This document shows positions 9,278 through 19,345 of a DNA stretch of 27,091 bases, in pieces. The translations under genes and the position numbers were made by a program. Location of the stretch: contig QZLH01001111.1 in assembly GCA_003833135.1 (NCBI GenBank), positions 1 to 27,091 of the forward strand, given 5' to 3'. The DNA comes from Oehlia diaphana (lineage: Eukaryota > Glomeromycota > Glomeromycetes > Glomerales > Glomeraceae). The notes under the pieces are model-generated. The model had not been told where the DNA came from. It saw only the letters and a program-made list of their open reading frames with translations, and did no database searches. Positions within the stretch are counted from its first letter, which is position 1, and each line of letters starts with the position of its first letter.

Positions 9278-9727
9278 CTAATCCCAGATTATATAATAAT
9301 CGAAAATTCGTTTATATTCTTCATCTTCTGGTGATAAAGAACCTTTCGTTGTATAATCATCAGAAGTTCGATTGTATTCTTCGTTCGACGATGAAAAATT
9401 CGATTTAAGACAATAATCGTCAAAAATCATACATAACCCTTCCGTAGTGTGATTGTGTGTAGAGTAACATTCCCTTTTTATAACTTCCGTATCTGTCATC
9501 TCCTTGATTTTATCAAGTAATCTTTTTCTATTTGCATGTTTAATAAATTCGTTCTTTAATTTATTTGGAATGTATTTCCAAAACTTACCGGATTCTTTAG
9601 CCTGTTGTCTGGGTTTAAAAAGGGAATAATGAGTTTTCAAAGTGACTTTTGCTAATTTTTGAAAAACGAAAAAGGAGTTTTCATTTTTTTTTTTTTTTGA
9701 TTTTATATTTTCTCTTCTATTTTTCAT
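9278..9727 (-). CDS. HMG-box-like protein 1 with a tandem-repeat acidic tail
   Basis: This 149-residue protein is probably a small DNA-binding nuclear protein of the expanded HMG family seen in arbuscular mycorrhizal fungi. Residues 1-17 are strongly basic (KNRRENIKSKKKK), a likely nuclear signal. Residues 15-71 form a divergent HMG box (NSFFVFQKLAKV..., then ESGKFWKYIPNKLKNEFIKH and ANRKRLL), keeping the Trp and the helix-2/helix-3 pattern but lacking the usual RPxN start. The tail is unusual: residues 98-117, 118-137 and 138-149 are units of a 20-residue repeat (LCMIFDDYCLKSN..., YNRTSDDYTTKGS..., YKRIFDYYIIWD), mirrored in the DNA by a 60-base period from 9291. Homologues at 21051-21461 and 23748-24143 share the box and part of the tail. 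A TATA box and pyrimidine-CTGCAG element lie directly upstream. No introns are needed. The HMG call rests on pattern and on the paralogues, not on a search. Confidence 0.75.
   Translation of the reverse strand: MKNRRENIKSKKKKNENSFFVFQKLAKVTLKTHYSLFKPRQQAKESGKFWKYIPNKLKNEFIKHANRKRLLDKIKEMTDTEVIKRECYSTHNHTTEGLCMIFDDYCLKSNFSSSNEEYNRTSDDYTTKGSLSPEDEEYKRIFDYYIIWD
9291..9470. repeat. 60-bp tandem repeat inside HMG-like gene 1
   Basis: Related 60-base units begin at 9291 (ATAATAATCGAAAA), 9351 (GTATAATCATCAGA) and 9411 (CAATAATCGTCAAA). The unit is a multiple of three, so it encodes a 20-residue protein repeat without breaking the frame. The first two units are the most alike. Confidence 0.7.
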
Positions 9728-9762
9728 TATGAGGTTGAGTAAAAGTACGAGAGTAAAAATTA

Positions 9763-9797
9763 CTGCAGAGAGAAAAAAAAAATCAAGCCATTTTATA
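9763..9797 (-). promoter_or_regulatory. Core promoter of HMG-like gene 1
   Basis: Read on the minus strand: TATAAAA (9797-9791), three bases, CTTGATT, a T/C tract, then CTGCAG (9768-9763). The same order precedes the other two HMG-like genes. CTGCAG lies about 30 bases after the TATA box, where a start site is expected; the ATG follows 35 bases later. Confidence 0.6.
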
Positions 9798-9943
9798 GAG
9801 CATTTCTTTCTTTCAAAACATTTTTCACCCTCTTTTCACAGGAGCGATTATTATTTCTTTCAAACATTGTACACCCTCTTTTCACCAGACCGATTAATGC
9901 AGTAATAAAATGAAAAAAAAAATTTTTATAATAAAAAAACAAA

Positions 9944-9961
9944 TTGCGTCAGTATGCATAA
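9944..9961. promoter_or_regulatory. TTGCGTCA upstream element, HMG-like gene 1
   Basis: TTGCGTCAGTATGCATAAA lies about 217 bases upstream of the ATG (plus-strand reading). It matches the elements at 21536, 22405 and 24236 in the consensus TTGCGTCA-N2-A-W-G-Y-R-TAAA. The core, TGACGCAA on the other strand, resembles bZIP half-sites; that link is inferred. Confidence 0.55.
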
Positions 9962-10022
9962 ACCAATTGAAAGTTTATTACGGTCATTATAATATCTCAT
10001 TAAATGAAATGGTACAACTAAA

Positions 10023-10061
10023 CTATATATATATGTATATATATACGTATATATATATATA
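10023..10061. repeat. TA-rich microsatellite
   Basis: Alternating TA runs are interrupted by TGTA and ACGTA. The tract is self-complementary and could form a cruciform. It lies upstream of HMG-like gene 1. Confidence 0.8.
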
Positions 10062-11520
10062 AAACAAACAATTGAAAAACAATTAAAAATTTTACTTAAA
10101 AAGAAGTATTATTTTCTTTCATTATATTTTTCTTAAAAGCAACCGCGTTATTGAAAACGCATTCGTGATTGAAAATTACAAATATGGGGAATACAATCAT
10201 TATCTATAAAAAAGAAATATATTGATAAAAATGTAGTACGATTAAAAAAAGATTTTTTTTACATTAATTTATTTTTAATCAAAAGGTTGTAAAATGATTT
10301 GATTTTGTAAGAGTCTAGTCTTAAATTGGAAACACAGTGATTAAATTTTGATTGGATATCAAATCGAGAATTTCCAGCACATTTTTTTCCTATTGACCGC
10401 TTTATGATCATCTTTGATTATCTCGAAAAATGGAAATAACGACATCCAATGTTAAAGCTTATCATGTACTATCACGTGACCATAAATTAGCTTTTTTTAT
10501 TTAGAATATTTTTAAATTTCTCATTAATTCGTCATAAGTAATCACACCTGCATTTAACTCATTAACACTTATGTATCACTGTACCACTCTTTTTCAATAA
10601 AACAAAACATTACTTCGTCATAATTTATCAATTTCAAAAAAAAAAACACCAAAAATCTTAATACCCAAATGCGCATAAGGAATATAACTCAAATTTTGCC
10701 ATATTTTAAATTTATTAAATACTTTAAGAATTAAAGTACACATTATACATGTTATTATTATTATTTTCTAAAAAAAAATGCGTTTTTTTTTTTATTAGAT
10801 AAAATGTTACATACTTTTGTAATAATAATATTTTTAAAATCAATATAATAAAATAAAAAACTAAATGATAACAGATAACATAAATTAATTGTAAATTATA
10901 AATTTTTTTTCATTGATGAAATTCATGCGTGTGCGATTTCGGAGAGTACAACATGCGATTTCGGGTTCCATAATCCGCTTTTACCGAAACCTGATGACCA
11001 TTTGGCTAATGTTTTTGTACTCAATTCTTTTGAAAAAAAGATTTAGAAAATCACACTGAGTTATTCGGAATAAATTTTCCAGAATTATTTTTTTAAAAAG
11101 TAATAAAATGACTTAAAAAAAAGTTTCTAACTTGGCATAATGAACATAGTTGTTGATTGTTGCAATAAGACTGAATGGGTGTATAATACGCCTATTTAGG
11201 GGTCTAAGCATATGAATGATTCAAAGTTTTGTGCGTTCAATTATATTTCATTGTTTTACTCAAGCCGAAAATAGATTATTAAAAAATTTAAATTGGTAAA
11301 AGTCAAAGAGATTTATTATTATCAGAATAGAGTGATATTACATTGTATCTTATCAGCATAATAATATAACCATATAAGTCGACTTATATAAAAGCGAATG
11401 GAAAAAAAAAATATTTGTGAAATAAATCAAGGAGTTACACGACAATTTGTTTAATTAATCAATGTTACAATTTAATTTAGAAAATACGTGTCATATTTTT
11501 TTAAAATGAATATTTTTTAA

Positions 11521-12140
11521 TTTTAACAATGAAAGTGGATAATAAATTTCATGTGTGTAAAAGAGGGTGTGGTCTAAAATAAAAAACCCCCTAAATATTA
11601 ACCACCTGATCCAAGATAATCAATTTTATTTGATCCGTCCAGTAGTTGTTCCCGTTTAAGGAATTTGATTAGCCGCAACTGATTTATAGGCACGTGATCA
11701 ATAATAGTAACAGTTATATATTTTTTTTTCTTTCGATATTATTTTACAATAAAATAAAACCGATTTTATTTTTTCAAATAATACTTAGTAAAAAATCAAC
11801 ATATAGTTTTCAATTTTTGCTTTCTCTGCAATTTTATTTAGAGGGAAAATGGAGTTTTAATATCAATTTATACTAGAGTCAACTTTTTACATTTATATAT
11901 ATGATCGGCAAAATGTTCTACATCACGCTGGGGACCGTTTCATGTAATATGTATTTGTATATATTAAATGTAATTATTTTATGTTTAATATTTTGAAAGA
12001 TATTTGTCGCGGTTTTGAATAAACTTTGTATCAAAACTATATATACTATAAATTCAAAAGCCATTTTATAAGTTTTGCGTTCTCATCTCGTGTCAAAATT
12101 ATTGGTCGGAAATGTCATATTTTGCCACAGAAAGCATTTA
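11521..12140. other. Gene-free AT-rich stretch
   Basis: No supported gene. It contains a CACGTG site at 11691. An open frame at 11694-11876 is mostly Phe/Ile/Leu/Tyr and looks like AT-rich noise. GCCACAGAAAGCATTTAT near 12124 resembles GCCACAGAATGCATTTAT near 22912. Confidence 0.4.
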
Positions 12141-12334
12141 TTTATGGATAATTGGATATCATTGTTTTTCACGGCTGCGCCGTGAAAATCATGATATTCC
12201 AGTGACTCCCGTGAAATAACTGATTTATCTCACGGTATCCGTACCATAAAGCCCTTTAATATACTTATTTTGACTAATAATGACAGACTTTTTATTCCAA
12301 TATTGATGGAAATCACAAATTTTAACTAGGAACA
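12141..12334. repeat. Hairpin-containing dispersed repeat, copy B
   Basis: This copy shares with 8169-8394 the GGATATCATTG-like left arm, GTGAAAATCATGATATTCC, CCGTGAAATAACTGATTTAT, CCGTACCATAAA, TATACTTATTTTGACTAATAATGA and TCACAAATTTTAACTAGGAAC. TTTTCACGGC/GCCGTGAAAA forms a tight stem here. Relative to copy A it lacks about 45 bases before TCACAAATTTT and gains about 15 in the second stem. Confidence 0.75.
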
Positions 12335-12680
12335 GTGGAATAATAATAGTAAATGCCTGATTTGGCCATATTTTGAGACCGGCTCGAAATTCTTAGATAA
12401 ATGTGGTTTCAAACCATTTTTATGTAAAAAAAAATAAATATTAACTCTGAAGACTTTAAGCAATAGAAAGTTGAAATTAAAAAAAAAATGTGCAAATTAT
12501 TGTAGCATAGTGATTTTCGGCAAATACAATTTACATAATTAAAACAAACAACAAATTCATTATTAAAAATTAATAAATTCAATAATTTATAATATTCATA
12601 TAAAATTGAGGTACAGCAATTTGATAAACTTTGCCACGAAATTAGTGATTTTATTTATTTATTTATTTTATTGTTGAACC

Positions 12681-12744
12681 GTTGCGATCTGTTGATCTGT
12701 TGATCCGTCAATCCGCCAATCCGCGGATTTATCCGATCCGGATT
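12681..12744. repeat. Short GATCYGTTGATC / ATCCG repeat with a palindrome
   Basis: GTTGATCTGTTGATCCGTCAATCCGCCAATCCG is built from short repeated words and ends in the perfect 12-bp palindrome AATCCGCGGATT (12718-12729), followed by ATCCGATCCGGAT. It is much more GC-rich than its surroundings. No gene is attached. Confidence 0.6.
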
Positions 12745-12901
12745 GTAACACTACGATGCAGCATTTGACACAGTTTATGTAAAATTAACATCATTTACTT
12801 GGAAAATTAGTTAAATTTTAGGTTTTTAGCCAGAATTAAGTAGATGATATCCAGTTAAAATTCGGCCAAAATTTTGCCAGGATTAATAAAAATTCTAATA
12901 A

Positions 12902-14693
12902 GGGCGAACAGTCAAAGCTTATGTTCTAAAGACTTACGGGCAAATTCAAGGAAAAAGACCTGATATGATGATTTGTAGGATACTTGAGAAGGGTGAACAT
13001 GAAGAATCTTGTTTGTTGAGGCGAAGCACTTTTCAATTTCAAAAAACTGCGATATGTGGTTATAATTTGTACTATTAAACTGCGCTCTTTGTTAAGACAG
13101 GGTAAATAATATCACGAGGAGTTAAATCTGGCATTCAGACGTTTGGGTGTGCGTATATGTGGTATGTTTATTTATTCTTTCCCACTTTTGGCCATGGACA
13201 CATCACCTTCTTGCAAACAGGAGGGTATATAAATCTATGTACAATGGACCTAGAATTTGACGGTAATATACTGTTTTTTTTTGTACTTTCTGAGATCAAA
13301 TTGGCTACGGGTATTTCCGAATTCAACCTAGTGAGAAAGTTATTATCTGATATATACTTTTCAAGGTAAAGTATCGCCCATATTGTCATACTTATTATTT
13401 TATAGATAGTTCATAAAGGGAAAGTGGATGAGACGTTCAAGTTCTGTATGGAAAAGCATCTTAGCTCTGAAAAAACAGCTACATATGCAAGATCAGCAAA
13501 ATACATACCAATTTGTAAGTGATTTGTTTTACTGTCTAAAATTCTCTACTATTTACTTTTTTAATATATATAAAAGTCAAGATCAAGCTGACATCTTAAA
13601 TGTGATTTTAAAGCCTGTGCGTACATAATTGAGGGATTGAACAAAAACCTCCAAATATTTCGATGGTTAGTATAATGATTTATTGTTTGCTTCATTCTGA
13701 ATAAGGGACAAAATCTTAATCATGATCGGTAAATTGGATTGATACTATGAAGATGATTGTTTTGCAATCATCTCTGTGGATCCTTAGTGTATGAGGTGCA
13801 TCAATCTCAGAATTTTTGACTCAATAATTAATGTTATTAATTTTTTAGCTTTAGCAAGAAATGTACAAGTAGGAAATGAACATGGGAGATTTTTTCTCTA
13901 CAATTCACTTCCTCTTGAGAAGCATATTAGTTGTACAAGCAGAAACCAAGTACCCTTCATATCCTTCATGTCCTATAACTATTGAACTGCTTAGAGAAAA
14001 ATAGCACTTGCTTCTGGAGAATATCTATTGCAGAAAAATAATTTGACACTGTTGGGCTGACCAATGAGAAGCTCATGAGATCACTAGGATTTTTGGAGAA
14101 TGATCAATTCCAGAGAAATCATCTTGTGCAGAACAAGAAAGTTAATCAAACCAAATAATTATGCAAGATCAAATAACAAGCCTGATCATGATTGTGGATG
14201 ATGATGTTTCTATTGATAATGATGATGAATGGATACCAGAGGCATCAAATCGCATCACCGCCAATATGCAGGGCAACTCAGAGATCAAACTAATGCAAAT
14301 AGTGGTAATGATACCAGTACGCAACCTTAACTGAGAAGAAATTCTTCAAGGCGGTCTTCAAGGTAGAGCTTTTTAAAGGTCACTCATGAACAGAAAAGAT
14401 TCCAGGACCTGTTGAAAGAGTTATCTATGGTGAAGCTGAAAATGATGATGATGTCAAAAAAGATGGTGATAGATCTGTATCATAAAGCTAGGATTACATA
14501 TTGCAAAGGTGAATTAAGAAGAAATTTTATGTTATTTTAGATATGTTAAAGAATTTGAAAATAGGGCTAGGGATATTAGATCTCAAGATTCATCAGTTAC
14601 TGATCTAACAGTTAGGAGTCAAGCATACCATGAAGTTACTCAACATCTTCCAGATATTACAGAATCGATTTGTGTAAGAAAATCCAGTAGGTA
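12902..14693 (+). pseudogene. Decayed multi-exon gene, unknown family (plus strand)
   Basis: Several plus-strand segments read as ordinary protein but lie in different frames. Examples: 12902-13078 (GRTVKAYVLKTYGQIQGKRP, then MMICRILEKGEHEESC); 13106-13369 (TFGHGHITFLQTGGYINL); 13406-13522 (IVHKGKVDETFKFCMEKHL); 13839-13985 (ARNVQVGNEHGRFFLYNS); 13951-14058 in two frames (YPSYPSCPITIELLREK, then IALASGEYLLQKNNLTLLG); 14057-14158 (LTNEKLMRSLGFLEND); 14370-14540 (FLKVTHEQKRFQDLLKEL); and 14542-14693 (KEFENRARDIRSQDSS, then VTDLTVRSQAYHEV). GTAAAG near 13370 and TTTTATAG at 13405 could be splice sites, but at least three frame changes after 13.9 kb cannot be explained by introns. An A5 run at 13997-14001 is one such break. 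I cannot name the family. Confidence 0.55.
13751..13773. repeat. Perfect 9-bp stem-loop
   Basis: AGATGATTG and CAATCATCT flank a five-base loop TTTTG. It falls between coding segments of the decayed gene, so it may be intronic or chance. Confidence 0.5.
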
Positions 14694-14837
14694 AAGGATA
14701 TATATAAGGTATTTGTGAAGATAGAAACAAACAAGATGAAGTAAGTGAAATCAATTAGTAGTACTTAAAGTTGCTTGCCTAAACTTCTCAAAATCCTACG
14801 ATTAGTTTTGTCAAAATTTTACTATAAATTTATTATA

Positions 14838-14950
14838 ATTTTGGCAGAGTTTTGGCAGTTTCAGCATTTATAATAAGTTTTGGCAGTTTCACCTTTCTCC
14901 AGAGTTTTGCCAGTTTTTTAATATAACTTTAATATAGTTTTGGCAGAATT
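14838..14950. repeat. Irregular repeats of AGTTTTGGCAGTTTCA
   Basis: Five related copies of TTTTGGCAG or TTTTGCCAG lie within about 110 bases just past the decayed plus-strand gene. Related words (GGCCAAAATTTTGCCAGG) occur just before it near 12863. This could mark element ends, but the arms do not pair well. Confidence 0.45.
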
Positions 14951-16470
14951 TCACTTTTTGGTGAAATACTATCTTGTCTAAATTCCAAGATTTTAGCAAG
15001 TAACCTTAGTAGTATCCAAATTTAAAGTATTATAGTTTATTTTTCTATTGCAATTATCTATCACATGATTCCACTCTTCATGCTGTTTATGACTACTGCA
15101 CACATCAACAATGTTTTACATTTAGTATTTATTAATTAATAAAGTTTGCTCATATCAAGCTTTATCTTTAATTTTAATAGTATATCTATATGTAAGTAGT
15201 GGTGTGGATGGATAAACAGTATATGAATAATTGTAGCATAAATCTAGTACTAAATTACAGGGTGACCTGCCAATCAGAAATGAATTAGTTGTAAGAAGCA
15301 AAGAAATAACTTAATAGTTTGCATTAAATGATAACCTCATACATTTCATTCGCTACCTCCATGTTTTTTACTGAAAAATTGATAAAGTTGCAATGCATCA
15401 AAAAAAAAATATTGTTTATATGACAATTTTTTTTATATGTAAATGTATTGAAGTGCTTCAAAAATTGAGCTCAGAAAGTCTAATTCAGCTTACAATCAAT
15501 GATAACCGCTTTGGAGATTGTTGCTTAGCTTAAAATTTTATTTACTAGTATTTTATTGTATTTCTTTTTTGAATGGAATTACATGAAATTCTGATCATAA
15601 GTCAGCCATTAAATTTTAAATACAAAAATTGATTTTATTTTGAAAATTATAGAAACATTGTAAATTAAAGACCTGCAAATTATTTGTAAAGCAAATACTA
15701 AAAGCAATATTGTATAGGTTTGAAAAGTATATGTATCAATTTTTGGAATTAGTCTAAATTAAGATTTTATAAAAATTCAATATTTTAGTAAGATTACTAT
15801 TACACAAATCTAAATTAAATATGTGTTACATATTTATGTAACTTATATTTAATAAAAAATAATAAAAATTTATTTAATTAATATTTAAAAGTAATGGTAA
15901 TAACCACTTTTTTTTTCCCAACACTGCCCATCACTTTTCTATCATTTTTCTATTCACTTTTATTAAAAGTGACAAAAAAGTTTATAAGTATATATAACAG
16001 TTATTTTTAAATGGTAAGTAAAAGAAAAAACTTAATATTTTATATACATAGTAAAGATATATTTTTTTATAATTTTTAGCTTTAATTTATTGTTTTTTTC
16101 TTTGTAAAAAATACATGCAAATAAAAAATAATTATGGATGTAAAATAGTTGTAAATGAATAATAAGATATTCTTTTTTTTCAAAATAACTAATTATATAT
16201 TTGTTTTTTATCTTTTAAAATTATTTTATTAGATTTATTATACTAAAATCCTTAAATGCCAAATAAAATCTTTTAAATAAAGTAAAAGAATTTGGGATTC
16301 TCTTATGGAAGCATTTTTGGTAAGAAATAAAATTTTCTGATCAGACTTTATGCAGGTGACAAAATCGTGCATTATTATTTCTGGAGATATGCTAACATTA
16401 TTATTTACATTCATTTGAAAGCTGAGAACTTGCTCTATCGTAGGAATTAAAGATCAGAAAAATTGGATTA
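14951..16470. other. Gene-free AT-rich stretch
   Basis: I see no gene. The sequence is mostly A/T with frequent stops in all frames. Around 16290-16480 the composition is a little richer, but no convincing reading frame emerges. Confidence 0.4.
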
Positions 16471-16720
16471 CTGGATGAGGCGTAATTAACGATCAAAGTC
16501 AAATCAAATTTAAAAATTAAAAATAAATATATTGGACGTAATTATTCACAATCCAGTAATTCAGTTCATTCGATTTTAGGCTTATTAAATAGACCTCAAT
16601 TTTCTCTTTCAAATGAATATAAATTCATTCATGTAGCTTACATCTACAGGTATTTAATAAATTTTTTTATATTAGACTTTATTAAACTTATAAAATTTTA
16701 TATTAATAATATAATTGATG
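16471..16720. repeat. Direct repeat, copy 1 (~240 bp)
   Basis: The block contains CCAGTAATTCAGTTCATTCG, TTTTCTCTTTCAAATGAATA and TGTAGCTTAC. It matches 16823-17060 in the same order and orientation, with scattered substitutions and small indels. Copies start about 350 bases apart. Confidence 0.75.
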
Positions 16721-16822
16721 ATTCCTGAACATCTACATATATTAAATGAATTATTTTAAATTTATTTTAAAGATAAAAGTTGGCATCACCTTAGGGAGTA
16801 AAAATCATTCAAATTAATAAAT

Positions 16823-17060
16823 CACTACAAATGAAGTAATTAATAATCAAATTTAGATAAAATTCAATAAATATACTGAACGTGATTACTGAACAACTAG
16901 TAATTCAATTCACTTGATTTTAGATTTATTAGATAGATCTTGATTTTCTCTTTCAAATGAATATAAATTTATTTACATAGCTTATTTCTACGAAGAATTA
17001 TCAATGATTTTGTCATGAGAGTTATATTTAATCTATTAAATTTTAATATCTTATATTAAA
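16823..17060. repeat. Direct repeat, copy 2 (~240 bp)
   Basis: It matches copy 1 at 16471: CTAGTAATTCAATTCACTTG, TTTTCTCTTTCAAATGAATA and CATAGCTTATTTCTACG. No open frame runs through either copy, so this looks like a local non-coding duplication. Confidence 0.75.
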
Positions 17061-17373
17061 AAAAATTAAAATTATATAATTAATTAGTTTTTTTTGCATT
17101 ATTTAGTATAAATTTATTATTCTTATATAAATGATAATTTATATTTACTTTAATAAATTAATTTTGTGTAAAAAAATTAGATTCCAAGAATCAGTCCATA
17201 TGAGGATGTATTTTACATAAAATTTATAAAAGCCAATAATAGAGAAAAAAAAAATATATAAAACTGTAATCATAGAAGTCTATGAAATTAAAAAACTGAC
17301 ATTTTTCTTATTTTTCTTTTTTTTCCCTTTGTTCTTCTGGATTTTTTATAGAATTTCTTGGGTTTCTGGGGTT

Positions 17374-18790
17374 TCAGACTTTCCTGATGTATAAAAGCAT
17401 GTGTAGTATGTTCAGCTTTAGTATCTGAAAGAGAGAAGATTGGTTATACAAAATTATGTTAAGAAAATAATCAAGATTTGTACATATACAATACTCAAAT
17501 TCAAAAATATCCTCATCAGTCCAGGGTTTTGTTTTCGCCTCTTCTAAAGAATTCCCAAGTGGGCACAATACACCAGACATCATATATAATTCAAAAAGTT
17601 GACCATAGCAATCTAAAAAAATTATCCCATATTTACGCTTCCCAATGAGTATAATAAGGTTAAAGCCAAAATTTTTAACTTCTATTAAAATATGATCCAT
17701 AATCTGAATTTACATTCACACTCAGTAAGACTTGATACTTCACAGGGCCCTTGGTTAGCAGTTGGTGACGATTGGATTCACTTACCATAATCATGATTAC
17801 TATAGATAACCCTTGAGGTTCAATGAGTATGCTACTACTCTCTGACACATTATGCAAGGGTCTGTGACTAACATCTTTTCCAATTCTATAGCATGGCTGT
17901 ACAAATTGACATGATGTCCATTTTGTCCTTTCATCACTTCCCACGGCACACATTCTGCATAATTTTCCCATTGGTGCTTGCATATGCTCAATTCTTGCAC
18001 TGTTAGAACAAGATTTACCTCTTGAAATAACGTCATTTTTTCTAACCTCTTCATTATTATTTATTACCTTCACTTTTATTTCATCCACATTTAATCTTGT
18101 TAGTTCTGGTAGTTTTGCTGGTGATAAGCAAACTGAGGCTCCAACGAACCATGAATCTTTTTATTTTGTTGCCTTGTATCATATGAGTAAGGTTTATCAT
18201 ATATGGGTGGAATGTCTTTCTTGGTTCCATCTTCACAAACTGTCTCTTCAAATCTACCAGTTTCCATGTAAGATATTCCCTTTGTTTCTTAATAGTTGCT
18301 TTTCTGATGGAAAGTTTGATATAGAAGCTCCCAAAAGGCAGAGTGCATCCTAGCTCATGCTTATTAGGATCAGTGGGTAAGGACCATAATACACTAACCT
18401 CCCTCGGTTGTCACTTCCTTTACTTTCTTTTTCTTTTTCTCTCCATTGACTTTGACTTTCTTTACATTGGTTGGTAAAGTACTGCGGAACATAGGTTTGT
18501 TAAAAAACAAAATCTTTTCTCTCTTTAAGGAAGAAATTTCGGAAATGGGATAATTTAAAACAATCTATCTAGATTACCTCGTCAGTTTCAGGAAATCCTT
18601 TACAAGTTGTCTCATCCATTTTTTTGGGCTATATAATTATTTAATAATTTTTTTATTATATTATAGTTGTAATATTTAACTAAAATCATATTTAATTACC
18701 TCTAAAATAAGGTCCTCTTCATAAATAGTTTCTTCTTCATTAGTAAAATTTGTTATCCATAATTTGAAATTGAAAAAGAAAGTAAAGTTT
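17374..18790 (-). pseudogene. Decayed multi-exon gene, unknown family (minus strand)
   Basis: The 5' end reads NFTNEEETIYEEDLILE, then a 71-base GT-AG intron (18699-18629), then PKKMDETTCKGFPETDE, then a second possible intron (18577-18482), then TLPTNVKKVKVNGEKKKKK. Later segments lie in different frames: LWSLPTDPNKHELGC (from 18392), GISYMETGRFEE and GTKKDIPPIYDKPYSYDTRQ (18267-18100), then the longest open segment, 18088-17675 (MDEIKVKVINNNEEVRKN, HMQAPMGKLCRMCAVGSDER, TKWTSCQFVQPCYRIGKDV), and a last frame, 17700-17374, ending IFEFEYCICTNLDY. The cysteines (CRMC, SCQFVQPC) might bind metal. LWSLPTDPNKHE resembles a family I remember as repeated in Rhizophagus genomes; this is memory, not a search. 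At least three frame breaks argue for a pseudogene. Confidence 0.55.
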
Positions 18791-19152
18791 GATATGAAAA
18801 AATTTTTTGATTATCAATATTATTTATAGTTGTGTTACGCGGATATACTATTACTCATTGATTATTGTAGTACATATAGACGCAATAATTGCAACATACT
18901 AATATACGCAGTAGTGAGTTTACAAAATATACAACTCTGTATACATGACTATACGATAATCATTTGATATTACTTCAGGATTACAATCCGAAACTAGACA
19001 CGATTCAGTCGGTCCGCGTTCGTTGCAGGTCTCTAAACCATAAGATACCGGAATAACTATTGATTATTTAAAACGTTTTTCATCAAGCTTATGAGGTCTT
19101 AAAATAGTTTTAATAGTTTTTTTATGATTGTTTTCCTGTGTGATATTTATAT

Positions 19153-19198
19153 CTGTGTACCCGTAACGTTTATACCTGTGTATCCGTAACGTTTAGAC
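19153..19198. repeat. Two tandem 23-bp units
   Basis: CTGTGTACCCGTAACGTTTA and CTGTGTATCCGTAACGTTTA (each ending AC after a T/A or G) sit head to tail with two differences. A partial third unit (CCTGTATAAC) follows. Confidence 0.8.
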
Positions 19199-19326
19199 TA
19201 CCTGTATAACATTTTAACGTCGTACCGATCACGTGTATGTTTATCTGACGTTGCAGAGCAACGGGTAGTATATAAATATATTTTTACAAATATACCACTC
19301 AATTTTATATTTGCTGTTTAGTAATC

Positions 19327-19345
19327 ATGAAAATTGTTGAATCCG
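19327..19345. repeat. 19-bp word shared with 23202-23220
   Basis: ATGAAAATTGTTGAATCCG occurs exactly at both positions, in the same orientation. The flanks do not obviously match beyond one or two bases. It may be the end of a dispersed element. Confidence 0.5.

Larger units (their letters stand above)
8500..11520. repeat. Segmental duplication, copy 1 (contains HMG-like gene 1)
   Basis: Blocks in this stretch recur in the same order at about 20185-22690. Examples: TATATTACGTGTTAT (8582 / 20291); an ATGTTRTATATGCTT block (8842 / 20508); the HMG-like gene (9278 / 21051); a CACGTG site (10473 / 21943); AAGGAAWTAACTCAA (10677 / 22060); AAAAATGCGTTTT (10776 / 22157); GATAACCATTTGGC-like sequence (10993 / 22339); and AAAGCGAATGGAAAAAAA (11391 / 22573). 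Divergence and small indels are considerable, so the duplication is not recent. The AGTCTAGTCT block (10312 / 22750) falls in a different order. Confidence 0.7.

Noticed and set aside
9763..9768. CTGCAG before the HMG genes read as a 3' splice site of a 5' intron
   Set aside because: The pyrimidine tract fits, but in genes 2 and 3 the TATA box is only about 30-35 bases away, too close to hold an exon and an intron.
13168..13389. Minus-strand 73-codon frame (ending CKKVMCPWPKVGKNK)
   Set aside because: Looks protein-like, but the neighbouring coding segments on both sides are on the plus strand and the plus frame here is equally good. I kept the plus-strand interpretation, with some doubt.
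17800..18054. Second minus-strand frame overlapping the decayed gene
   Set aside because: It overlaps the more convincing frame with CRMC and SCQFVQPC; taken as a shadow.
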